Assembly: GCA_023512835.1 (NCBI GenBank)
Contig: CM042085.1
Span: forward strand, 9,036,062-9,100,061
DNA: 64,000 nucleotides
Reading direction: 5' to 3'
From: Taxillus chinensis
Lineage: Eukaryota > Streptophyta > Magnoliopsida > Santalales > Loranthaceae
Below are positions 26,640 through 36,909 of this stretch, piece by piece. The notes beneath the pieces were generated by a model, which was not told the origin of the DNA, did no database searches, and saw only the letters and a list, made by a program, of their open reading frames with translations. A program made the position numbers and the translations under genes. Each line of letters begins with the position of its first letter. The stretch's first letter is position 1.

Positions 26640-27440
26640 GAACATAATGGTATGGAAAGTTTGATAGATTTTACATAAAGAGAGTAAAGTTAAGGAAATG
26701 ACTTTTCATATGATGTTATTCCATGAACACCCATTTAATATGATGCAGCATGAAATTTTTAATAAGTTAATAAGGATTTATACATCTTATTGGAAAAAAT
26801 CAATATTGCAACTATTAAAAATGATAGTTTTACCACTTACCAAACTAAAAAGAGTAAGCTAAAAATACTTTTAGAATTGATTAACAATGTGAAAATTATC
26901 ACTGATATGTGGACCTCTTCTTGAAAAGTGTTATGTATGGTGGTGACTTGTCACTTTGTGGATTCAGCTCGGTGCCTCTAAAAAGGAATTTTATATTTTT
27001 GTAATGTACCTCCACCGTATTGTAGCTAGTTGTGTGATTGTCAATGCATTAAAGGTTTATTTTGTAATTGGAAAAGTGAAAATAAATTTTTTACAATCAT
27101 GGGTGATACTTCGACAACTAATTATATAGAAATTTCAAATTTAAAAGATAACTTTGAGTTGAAGTACATTTTATCGATTTTGGGAAAGTTGTTTCATATT
27201 AGGTGTTGTGCGTGTATTATTTGTATATGCAAGCTAACCTTACACAAATTAAGGATATTATATATATTATTAGGTAGAGCATAAAATTTATAGTAGCTTT
27301 TGAAAGTAAACTATTGTTTTTATTGATAAAATTTACTATTAAGATGGCAAACTTTAAAAATGAATATGACAACAAAGTTAATTACTTAATGAAGCAATTG
27401 GATTTTATCACCGCAGTGCATTAATTTTACCTGTTAGATC
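26640..27440 (+). pseudogene. Dead hAT-superfamily transposase (RICESLEEPER/Ac-like)
   Basis: Fragments of the conserved transposase order can be read on + in more than one frame. First comes a stretch equivalent to the region before the catalytic Asp (about 26695-26830, with HEHPFNMM). Then comes IITDMWTSS (about 26895-26925), the first catalytic-Asp block of hAT transposases. Then come KFFTIMGDTSTTNYIE (about 27085-27130) and LFHIRCCACIICICKL (about 27188-27235), matching the second-Asp and H-R-C-H-I blocks. Stops and frame changes separate the blocks, and the catalytic motifs are altered (HIRCCAC for the usual HIRCCAH). The element is therefore inactive. Its terminal repeats were not found. 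Confidence 0.75.
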
Positions 27441-27739
27441 AAGCCCAGAATTTGGATGATGTGGATAAAACTCTATGTAATTTGATTGGAGATATTACAT
27501 GTTTATTTTTAAGTTGTTACAGAAGATATGATCTTAATCTGGAGAACAGGACATGATACATAATCCTGATCCGGATCATTGTGAATGTCGTCAAACACTT
27601 GGTAAATAACTAAGTCTTCATATGGAATAAGGATCACTCGTGCGGACCAAAAGTTTAAAGCTACGGACTAAGGATTCTACATCTTACACTTTAAAATGGA
27701 CTAAGTTAAATAGATATGGAATGAGAATCTCAATCTACA

Positions 27740-28200
27740 TGTAACACTGAGTAAGAGAAAGTTATCGCGAAATAAAAAGCTAAGTCTTCTACTCAAGCGG
27801 ACTAAGGACAAGAAGACACAGAGTAAGGAATCCGAGTCTTTCATACATGTGAAGTAAGGAACGACTTGTGCGGAATAAGGACCCAAGTCCTTTATTCGCA
27901 CGGAGTAAGGAAAAGAGATGCGGAGTAAAGAATCCGAACCTTTTACTAAAGCGGAGTAAGGATACGCTGATACGGAGTAAGCCATCCAGACCTTTTAACT
28001 CATGCGGAGTAAGGAACTCATGCGAAGTAAGGAAGCACTGATACGGAGTAAGCTCTCCAAACTTTTCATTCATACGGAGTAAGAAAGCGCTGACACAGAA
28101 TAAGGATCCCAGTATCGAATTGACACGGAGTAAGCAATTATTGACACAGAGTAAGGATCTGAGCTTCATTAACACGGAGTAAGGAACTTTACGACGGATT
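27740..28200. repeat. Cluster of degenerate GCGGAGTAAGGA motifs
   Basis: A core of the form C-R-GAGTAAGGA occurs about fifteen times at irregular spacing of 15-40 bases, often preceded by GATACG, TGACAC or CATGC. The array is too irregular for a simple satellite and has no fixed spacer, so it is not a CRISPR array. Open frames on the minus strand through it are repetitive by-products. Confidence 0.85.
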
Positions 28201-28800
28201 AAGAAGACGATACTTCAACTTATCAGCTTCGCATTCAAAGTTGTCAGCTCGCTGTGTCCCAATGTAAGACAAACTCGTTGAAAACCTAAATCATCTTACA
28301 TGTGGATCACACAGATATGTGGACATAACTTTAATTGCACTTGAAATCATGCAAAGTAATTCAAAGTTTAAAGACCCAAGATCTTAAGCTCCACATCCGC
28401 AACAATCAAGGTAGAGAGATATCCGAGGAATAGTCAATGTTGCACGCTGCTCGGAAGAACAAGTTCCAAGAATATTTTTAACGGATGACTATATATATTA
28501 ACACTTGTATGTTTTCACATATGCACGTAAATGTACAAGAGCTTTAGAGATCATATTGGCTAATGTGTGAGTCATTGTAAACAGAGTGTAAGAGAATTGT
28601 TCAGTAGATTGAAAAGCTTCATCAGCTTTAATCTGCTTTATTTTGTTGTACTTATCTCTTGATAATAAAACGAAATACTTCCACTATCTGGTTATCTTTC
28701 GCACTGATTATATCTTTTAACCAGATAAGTGTTATGCCAGAGATGAAAAAAGAGTTTTCGATTAGAGCCTATTCATCCCCATTTAGGCTCCTAGGGACTA
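28201..28800. repeat. Possible LTR/leader remnant next to the motif cluster
   Basis: After the motif cluster the sequence runs through a less AT-rich block, an AATAAAA-type signal near 28664, and a phrase near 28770-28797 (TTCATCCCCATTTAGGCTCC) that resembles the leader just upstream of gag in some plant copia elements. I infer that 27.5-28.8 kb is a decayed LTR whose U3 carries the motif cluster. The second LTR and a primer-binding site were not found. Confidence 0.35.
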
Positions 28801-29184
28801 ACACTACCATGTAAATATCTATAGTACTTTAATGTTTTATGTATAAACTCTATCTCTTTTTTGTCTTGAAAAAATGTTATTTAGCATAGGTTTAAGATAT
28901 GCTTGATTCTTTGTGCAAATACAGATGTTTACTCTATAAATCTCAAATTGTATTAGTTTAAAGTCATTTTGATACTTCTAAGTTCCTAGATGGTATGATG
29001 GTTCACACTACTTGATTTTGTAAAAAAAAAACCCATATGTTTTACATTTAATTAAGCTATTCCACTAAAAAAAAGTCCACACTAACATTTTTGTAGGATA
29101 TATTTTTAGATTATTAAATGTGTAAATTTTTTTGTAATTTTATTTATTTTCTTTTTTTTTTGAAGTACTTATAAATTTGTTAAT

Positions 29185-29260
<76 letters not shown>

Positions 29261-29578
29261 TGTCTTTTTTTGTAATAAGATATTACATACTTCCAAGGCA
29301 TATACTTATGTTTACTATTTTAGATTATAATATTATTCATTTTGAAGTGAGGCAATATCCTTTGAAAATAATTAGTTATAAAAAATATTAGTATTTATCA
29401 TTATTTTAAATGAGCTGAGCTATTTGTTTTAAGACTTGTAACACCTTAATCAAGCTTGGTTTCAAAACATAGGAAATATCAATTATAACTCAAACTCGAA
29501 TCAAGTCAAGCTAATTAATGGCTAAACTCATATTGAATAATTAACTTACATTAGTTCAAGTCTAAACTCGAACTTGGC
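28801..29578. other. Spacer with (AT)n and (GA)n microsatellites
   Basis: AT-rich spacer holding a compound microsatellite: (AT)n at about 29188-29239 directly followed by (GA)n at 29240-29260. No gene is visible. Confidence 0.7.
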
Positions 29579-30430
29579 TAGGAGTGTAAAACAGTCCGAT
29601 CCGTCATGAAACAGTTTTAAATGGGCTAGCCTGTTTAGGCTTGTATTTCATACGGAGTAAAAATAATTCGGTTTGGTCCGATCCGCATTAGTTCGCATAC
29701 GAACCGGACCTGTCAATGGACCTGTTCTTTTTTTTTTTTCATCATCAATTTAATATCCCATTAAAGCTTATGCCTTTCTCCCGATTATCTGCTACCCAAA
29801 AGGATCGGAACTCATGCCTTTCATTTTGGGGTAAATAAAACCTAGAAGGATGCCAGTCATGTGACATGAGTCACATATGTTGGAGAACGGGACGAGAGTC
29901 ACGTGACACCCAACAGGGGGAGATTTGATCTGCAATGGTGTAGCAGTGGGCAATCACGCCATATAGTCGGATCAGAGAAAGATGAGAAGGAGAAGATTAG
30001 AGGAAGGAGAAAAACGACACAGACGCCATCTTTGTTGCCGACACAGACGCAATCAACGAATTATTGTCCATTAGTGTTGATTCAAGTTGATGTCATCATG
30101 GCGAGTTGATATCTTCAGGACTTCACATCTTGGTTGGCGTCGCGTCTCGGTGAGGATGGCTAGTATTAATATAAACATTTGTAAAAAAAATTAGGAAAAC
30201 AATGAATCAAATTAGGGTTAGGAACTTAGACGAGTCATGTTTATTTTTAGGTAAGTGAGTTCATAGATTGGTCTATGTTCCCATGGTTTGGTCCGTGCGA
30301 ATCTTAATCCGTGTGAACCGATCCGTTTAAGGCTGTCATTTATATGAATCAAAATTATAGTGGTCTGATCTAATTCGCATAGTTCACGAACTAACTGATT
30401 CACGAACCGATAATTCATTTTATACTCCTA
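29579..30430. mobile_element. hAT-type non-autonomous element, 852 bp
   Basis: The left end TAGGAGTGTAAAACAGTCC matches the reverse complement of the right end, TAGGAGTATAAAATGAA. Flanks AACTTGGC (29571-29578) and AACTTGAC (30431-30438) form an 8-bp duplication with one mismatch, as in hAT insertions. Subterminal repeats are built from TCCGATCCG and GGTCCGTGCG-like phrases. The short open frame near 29903-30109 inside it has no recognisable domain, so the element is probably non-coding. Confidence 0.8.
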
Positions 30431-30438
30431 AACTTGAC

Positions 30439-31411
30439 AGTGTTAAATGAGCGAAGGTAAGATAGAGTTTTGAAGCTTAACTTAACCTCGCGCTCAACTA
30501 AACTCATTTACATACATAATTGGAATAAGACATATTCATCATTAAGTCATAATTCCCTCCATCAAATTCATCACCCTCGTCATAATGGCAGCACCCCTTC
30601 CGATTTCTTTATCCACCATAACCACCTCGTATAGGTGGCCGCCTCCTTTCAAGCCCAAATCCTCTTCCAGTGGAGATGGGTACCCTTCAATCTATCTGGA
30701 CGGTTGATTAATTGGAATAGCGTCATCTTCTCATGCGTTAGGGCACCTTCCCTGGTTAATTCTTAACTCATTCGTGCCAACTCCCATGCCATCAAACCAC
30801 TTGATCAAAGCTTCAACAAATTGCTCTACTCAACCCGGATTTTGATTATTAAAAAAAAATACATAAATAAATAAATTTCTTTGTCCCATCAAGATTCAAT
30901 CGACCATCCCAAAAACATCATTTAACTCGCACCGGTTTGATTCAAAAAAAAAAAAAAACTTAACTAAAACACTTTGGTTTGCTGAAATTATTCTATTCAG
31001 ATTGGCAACTTGTATTGGTTAAAGTCTACTCGATCAACACAATCACACAAGTCAAAACGAATTCTAACAACTCTCGCGAGTCTCATTTTCCACGAGCTTT
31101 TCGTTTATGAGGCGACATGAATGGTTGAAAAATGTTGAATATGAAGTTTTAAAATAAGAAAAGGATTGATTACAGCAAAGCAAATATCACAAATATAAAC
31201 AACACAAAAAAAAAAAGGTCAAAAAGACGTTAAATTGGCAACCTGACTCACAACCCGCGGCCATTTTTGAATGGAAAACGTTCTTAGTGGTCCGTGTGGT
31301 TCATGATGTTTACATGGCCCCGTATGCTTGTCAGTTGCGGGCGGTGTGGGACAAGCGAGAGTACGATGAGCCGTTCACTTCTTACTACTACTACTTCTAA
31401 GTAGTAACTAG
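30439..31411. other. Intergenic spacer
   Basis: No supported gene. The composition moves from AT-rich to mixed toward 31240, where GC content rises into the block that follows. Confidence 0.45.
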
Positions 31412-31413
31412 AC

Positions 31414-31454
<41 letters not shown>
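31412..31454. repeat. (GA)n microsatellite
   Basis: A pure GA tract of about 40 bases at the left edge of a GC-rich block. Confidence 0.95.
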
Positions 31455-31455
<1 letters not shown>

Positions 31456-32040
31456 CTTATCTGTCGTGTCGTTCGCTCGCTCAACGGCTGAAGTGGCTTC
31501 TATGACCAGCTCGCCGAGCTAAGCGTTTATAGTAGCCGCCGTCTAAGCCGAGTCGACGCCGAAAAGCCGCTGCTGACCAGCCGACTTATTATTCGTAGGC
31601 GGGCCCCCCAGCGGTGCACGATAATCGCGGCACATGGTGGAGTCGTAGCCAAAAAATGATGCCGGGAGCCCGATCAACGTGGCACCCGATCACGGGCTCT
31701 CCAAGTTGAGACAGGGGTTGCCGCAGCCGTCCGCGTGGAATAGTACGGTGTCGTTTCGGGCAGGTGACATTTCCGATGTCGCAGGAATATATATACATAC
31801 ATACATACATATGATATTGTGTGTGTTGTGTTGGGGGTGGTGGGGTCCGCCCTCGTCGACGGGGCCCACGGACAGCGTACCGTGCGATGCCAGTGCATGT
31901 GACGGCCGCAAGGGAGGGACAGCTCAGGAGCCGGACCCAACGCGTTTGGCCAGAAGCGGGAAAGGCGGTTTTTTTTTTTTTTGTTTTGTTTTGCTTAATT
32001 CGCGAGTTGTGTGTTATAAGACGGCGACATGACTTTCGTG
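31455..32040. other. Unexplained GC-rich island
   Basis: About 600 bases clearly richer in GC and CpG than the surrounding DNA, with a TACATACA repeat (31793-31809) inside. Several short frames are open on both strands, as expected from GC-rich sequence, but none carries a motif I recognise. It could be a promoter or noncoding exon, a gene relic, or part of an unrecognised element. I assign no function. Confidence 0.45.
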
Positions 32041-32100
32041 CATCCCTCCAATTGCAATTGGTGGTCGATTCGGTTTGCTGTGAACGCGAGAGAGTCGCAC

Positions 32101-32103
<3 letters not shown>

Positions 32104-32152
<49 letters not shown>
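32104..32152. repeat. (TA)n microsatellite
   Basis: Pure alternating TA tract of about 49 bases. Confidence 0.95.
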
Positions 32153-32153
<1 letters not shown>

Positions 32154-33543
32154 GGACGGTTGTTGATTCGTTATTTTATTATTCTTAAGGGATTTATGGT
32201 TTGATAACTTTTATTTGATGGATTAAAAAAAAACTAATAAGAGACCAAGACGTTTTATAAAGTATTAAATTAAAGTACGAGAAAGTATTTTATGTTATCT
32301 GTATGTAGGTTTGTTTTCTATATTGTTATTTGATATGCATCCTAAACTTTTAATTTAAAATTATTTAACTGCATGATATTTAAATAAAATTGAATAACAA
32401 TATTTTAATAAGTTAAATGAATTTAAATTACGTAATTTATCGTGCAAATATAATTGATGAGATATTTTGTCGTATTATGTTAAATGTGTAATATTATTAT
32501 ATTCAATAATATTACCCACCAAATATATTATTTTTTTTAACTTTTTCTTAGAATAATGTATCCCATTCCACTATTTTATATTTATTCATTGAATATGTTA
32601 AAATGGTGAGATCGTTTATTATTATTATTATTATATTATTATTATAATATATTATCATACGGCTTTCGTATATGGCGGGACGTCTGATTTTTATTTTGTT
32701 TTTGTTCTTGATAGCCGCTCCCTAGTAAACATGCTTTCTCGGCGTGATGGGGATGGCACCTTTCAAGTTTATCTCAAATCTGGAAACATCAGTGGTGTTT
32801 TGTTTTGGTCTTTTTTCTTTTTAATTTATTTTTTTAAGGTAATGTTAAGTTTTATACTATATATCTGTTTCTTTAATGTTTTTTTCCCAGGCAAGCATGA
32901 TTCAAAATATTAAACATACAAATATGATACTACAAAAGCGACACGGCAACTTTCAAAAGTAATACTAATAGCAGATACCATCCAACTTAAGCCCTTCTTT
33001 TTATTTACAACAAAAGTTACCAAACTAAATAGTAGCATAATTTATGTTTCTTTAACTTATTAGTCATCTGGTTGATCTTGGATATAACTTTTGTTATAAA
33101 ATATTAGTATTATTTTAATTTACTGATATCACTCTTAAGTCTTAACATTAAGGATATTCGAACCATTTTCTCATCGCTGTAACAAATTTAGGTTTTTATA
33201 AATTATAGTTGTTGCTTTGTTTTCAACCAATTGGTACTCCCTAGCCGATTTGTCGGCTAACTCTTGCCCTTCCGCTGCTTTATAGCTAATTTCAAGACTA
33301 ATTATCTCATTGATGGTAATCATGGCATTACAAACTCCCTCACCCTTATAGCAAATTTCTCATGCGTTCATTAGGATAAACTACTCCTTAATGTCATCAT
33401 TTACTCTCTCATTTATATTATTATTTCATTTATTGAAGTAAAGAAAACATCCTTTGATGAGTGGAAATCTCTCAAAAAGATTCATGTGAAAAAATTATGA
33501 AATTTCGTGTATGACCAATTTTTTTTCTTACATGCATGTTTAT
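32153..33543. other. AT-rich spacer
   Basis: No gene supported. A short ATT trinucleotide run lies at about 32615-32645. Confidence 0.5.
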
Positions 33544-33880
33544 TGTTAAAATATATATTGGGAGTTATCAAACTCATAATCATTTAATAAGATTATACGA
33601 TAATCTCATTCATCGTTGGTTGGTTTTAGGATAAAAGTCTATAAACTTTAACATAATATTAGAGGAAGTTATGTGCTTTACCTCACATAGGAGCACGTAT
33701 GTTTTGCATCCCCAAATATTATCCATATGTTAAACTAAAAAAAAGTCACACATGATGCAGTATGTTAAGATATATAATCCCACATTATAAGTTATCAAAT
33801 ATCACAATTATTTAATAAGATATTGCAGTAATCTACCTAATATCAATTGATTTTAATATGAAAGCCTATGAACTTTAATA
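33544..33880 (+). mobile_element. TRIM retroelement with intact target duplication, 337 bp
   Basis: Two diverged direct repeats, 33544-33653 (110 bp, TGTTAAAATATAT to AACTTTAACA) and 33763-33880 (118 bp, TGTTAAGATATAT to AACTTTAATA), flank a 109-base interior. Both share the core phrases GTTATCAAA and ATTTAATAAGAT. TTTAT occurs immediately outside both ends (33539-33543 and 33881-33885), a perfect 5-bp duplication. The sequence after the first LTR (TAATATTAGAGG) is a degenerate match to a tRNA-Met primer-binding site, and this fixes the orientation. No coding capacity. It differs in sequence from the TRIM array at 18.4-19.3 kb. Confidence 0.8.
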
Positions 33881-34323
33881 TTTATGTTGTGAATTCCTCT
33901 TAACCAATATTACATATTGAATTATGGTGTCATATAGTTAATAGTGGATTTAATTGTGCGGATGTACGGATTGTAATTCTATATAAATACAAATTTAATA
34001 CATATGAAGTAAGCCATTCATTTACATGTTACCAATTTTGTTTCTTCCCTTTCACTCCATAGAAGCTTTATAGTGACTTTAGGGTGAAGTCCTTAAGCTT
34101 GAATCGGCAACCATTATTTTAGACCTTGAGGAAGTGTGTGTGATATAATATTATTAGTCTCTTTCATCATTCCTGTATGTGTTTATTTTTCTTTATTTAC
34201 TTTTTGTGAGTGGGAGGTCCCTACAATTTTGGGACAACACCTAGAGGCGTTAGAGTTTAGTAATTTGTTTCGCGAGTATGTTATAGAGTCACATTTATTT
34301 CACAAATTTATAATTTCTTTAAT

Positions 34324-34781
34324 CAGGGGTGTAAAATAGACAGGTTCAGTTTAGTCTGTTTTGGAGCGGGCTTGTTCAAGCTTGCATTTTTAACGGATTA
34401 GATTTTAACTGATTTGGTCATGTTTGTAAACCAATCTATATATACTTATTTATTTAAAATAATATTATAAGTTAATTTTTATTAATTTTAATTTTAAGAT
34501 TATATTTAAAAGTTTATATTTCTAAACTTTAATTTTAAAATTAATAGGTTTAAACTCTAGGTACTAATATACTATATATGATATATAATAATTTATAAAA
34601 AAAATATTTAAACAAATCAGTCCACGGACCGGGTCCATATCTGCAGAGATTTGGTTCGCACAAATCGGACCTAAACGGACCTGTCCGTTTAGGCCCCGCA
34701 ATTAAAATGGATAAGAAAACTTATAATTCAGTCTGCTCTGATCCACATGAACCGCAAATCGAGGTCTATTTTATACCCCTA
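34324..34781. mobile_element. hAT-like element, about 458 bp
   Basis: The left end CAGGGGTGTAAAATAGAC matches the reverse complement of the right end, TAGGGGTATAAAATAGAC. The subterminal phrase AGTCTGTTTTGGAGCGGGC resembles those of the other hAT-type elements here. The flanks do not show a clear 8-bp duplication, so one end may have been altered after insertion. Confidence 0.65.
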
Positions 34782-35210
34782 ACCATAACCCCCTAATAAA
34801 GATATAACTTTTGTTTTTACAATTTTTATTTATAATCACTTTTTCTCTCCCTAATTATCCTCTTCATTCTTTCTTATATATTAGTTTTTATATTGTTTTG
34901 TTAAGTTTTATTTGTTTTTGCTTTTGTATGAATAATAAAGTTTTTGATTATGAGATACCTTAGTTTTTATACGTACACCATTCATGACGATTTGTCTTGT
35001 TTTTTTAGTTGTTTTTCTTGATGAGAACATTGATTTGTTTAAGTATAGAAGAAAACACTTTTTCTATTATTAAAAATTTATTTTAGAATGATTTCTTATA
35101 GATAATATTTTTTTATTGTAAGTTTGTATGTTAATTATAAGCTATAGATATGTTTTAATGGAAAATCGTAATTGTGAGAAAATGTGTGTTGCGTCTAGTC
35201 CCCATATGAG

Positions 35211-35375
35211 TTCAGATCCTCTATAATTACTGCATGGTGCGGTGCATTAAAGCTATGTTGTTTCGATGTTTTTTTTAATTTTATATTAAAACATCATAAT
35301 TTTGATATAAAAAAATATTAAAACTATGTATTTTAATGTACTGCACCATGCAAGTAATTGTAAATGATCCTAATT
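35211..35375. mobile_element. Fold-back MITE, about 165 bp
   Basis: The outer arms are inverted repeats: left GATCC-TCTATAATTAC-TGCATGGTGC against right, reverse-complemented, GATCATTTACAATTACTTGCATGGTGC. The central AT-rich part is also partly palindromic (TTAAAACATC against GATGTTTTTTTTAA). The whole could fold into one long hairpin. The superfamily is not determined. Confidence 0.7.
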
Positions 35376-36741
35376 TGTTCCTATATGCCAAGCTTACATT
35401 GAGATTAAGGTTGTTTGATAATCTTTCATTCAACTATGGGATATTTGTACTTGTCCTTGTTACCCTACCATAAAAATCATTTGGATTTGCTCCATAACTT
35501 AAGTGGGGCCTCATACAAGGAAAACATATGAATTGGCATTCCAAAGTAAGAAACATGTATTTACTGAAGCTAGAGAGAAAATGTGTTCTCTACCCCTAAA
35601 GCCTACGATTCATGTGCTTATGACAGTAAATGAATCAAGTCGAGCTAAATACTAAAGTTTTAAAATGTGTTCAATATTATTTTTAACATTAAAGCCAAGC
35701 ATGAACTCTAAACAACGGTACTCTCGAATTATTCATAAATAAGTATTATTTATAAACGTGATGAACTCATTCATAAATGGTCACGAGCATACTTATGAAT
35801 GAATAATTAAAAAATTAATTATAAAATCTAATGACTTAATCACTTCAGTGTGTTATCGTTGTTTAATATATTTAAATAATTATTATATATACTCAATAGT
35901 ATAATAATAATAATATATTTTTATTTAATAATAATTTAAAAGTATATGATTATAAATTTGTATTTAACAAAAATAATTAATTTATTAATCAGAGCAATTT
36001 TTATGAGCTTTTTTTTTGAATAGTTCACGAAACCTATTATCTCAATGGAAAAAAAATCATTATTCTTTAACAAATACCCGTAAAATGAATTTTTATGGGT
36101 CTTAAAAATAATCATTCACTAATAATTATTGTAACTTGCAGCAAGCACCTATGTTAAAAGAAGGCTCCCCATTATCAGCCCTCGATCTGTCGTGCTTGGT
36201 GTTACTTGACCAATAAAAAAACCATTACCTTAATAGTTAATTCAAAGGCTTCGAAACAGCAAACAGGTGAACGTACATTTGACGGTACCAGTTGTGCTGT
36301 GCCAACATATGAGTGCGTAAAAAATGTCTAAACGTAATAATCTTCATGACGATTATTTATTATTATTATTATTGGCCATCTCTCATTCAGTTAACTGGCC
36401 AATAACACAAGATTGAATTTCACTTTCCTTACATCACACACGTTAGCTGTGTGAATCGAGGCAGGCTCGGGGCGAGTACGCTGAAATGGGCGTTGCGATG
36501 TGAACAGGACCATGTGGCCCAATATCAGACAAGCCCAACAACGTCTTATGGTTTTTGTTTTGTTTAAGAAACAATGACAACAACGAGCGGCCCAATGTTT
36601 TACTTCTGCCGGTGCCGGAGACATCGAAGTCGGTCTGTGTGTGTCTGTCCTCCGTGTACGCGCAGCCCGTAGGTGACCGACCGACTGCATACGAGTTACT
36701 GACGTTTCACTGCATACGAGTTGTTGACGCTTCGTAATCGG
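35376..36741. other. Spacer and promoter side of the S-acyltransferase gene
   Basis: AT-rich spacer to about 36400, then a more balanced stretch that is probably the promoter and leader of the DHHC gene. Open frames in 36391-36846 on either strand have no family features. Confidence 0.45.
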
Positions 36742-36909
36742 ATGAACACGAGAGCTGCTTCGAAACTGATAGGCCCATGCTTGGTCTCTTGCTTCTTCGT
36801 CGTCATCACTCATCTCGCCCTTTCTAGGGTCCCTCGCCTCTTCCACACTTCCTCTCTCATCACTCTCTTCCCTCTCTCAGGTTTCTCTGTTTGTGTGTAA
36901 TAATTTTGT

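Noticed and set aside
27701..28175. Repetitive frames on - with leucine/serine repeats
   Set aside because: By-products of the GCGGAGTAAGGA motif cluster.
27740..28200. CRISPR-like repeat array
   Set aside because: The motif is short and degenerate with irregular spacing, and the host is a plant genome.
31589..32204. Several 70-127 aa frames in the GC-rich island
   Set aside because: They are open in many frames at once and run into the TA microsatellite, so they are compositional.
36391..36846. 151-aa frame on -
   Set aside because: It lies in the promoter/leader of the S-acyltransferase, matches no family, and overlaps another open frame on +.
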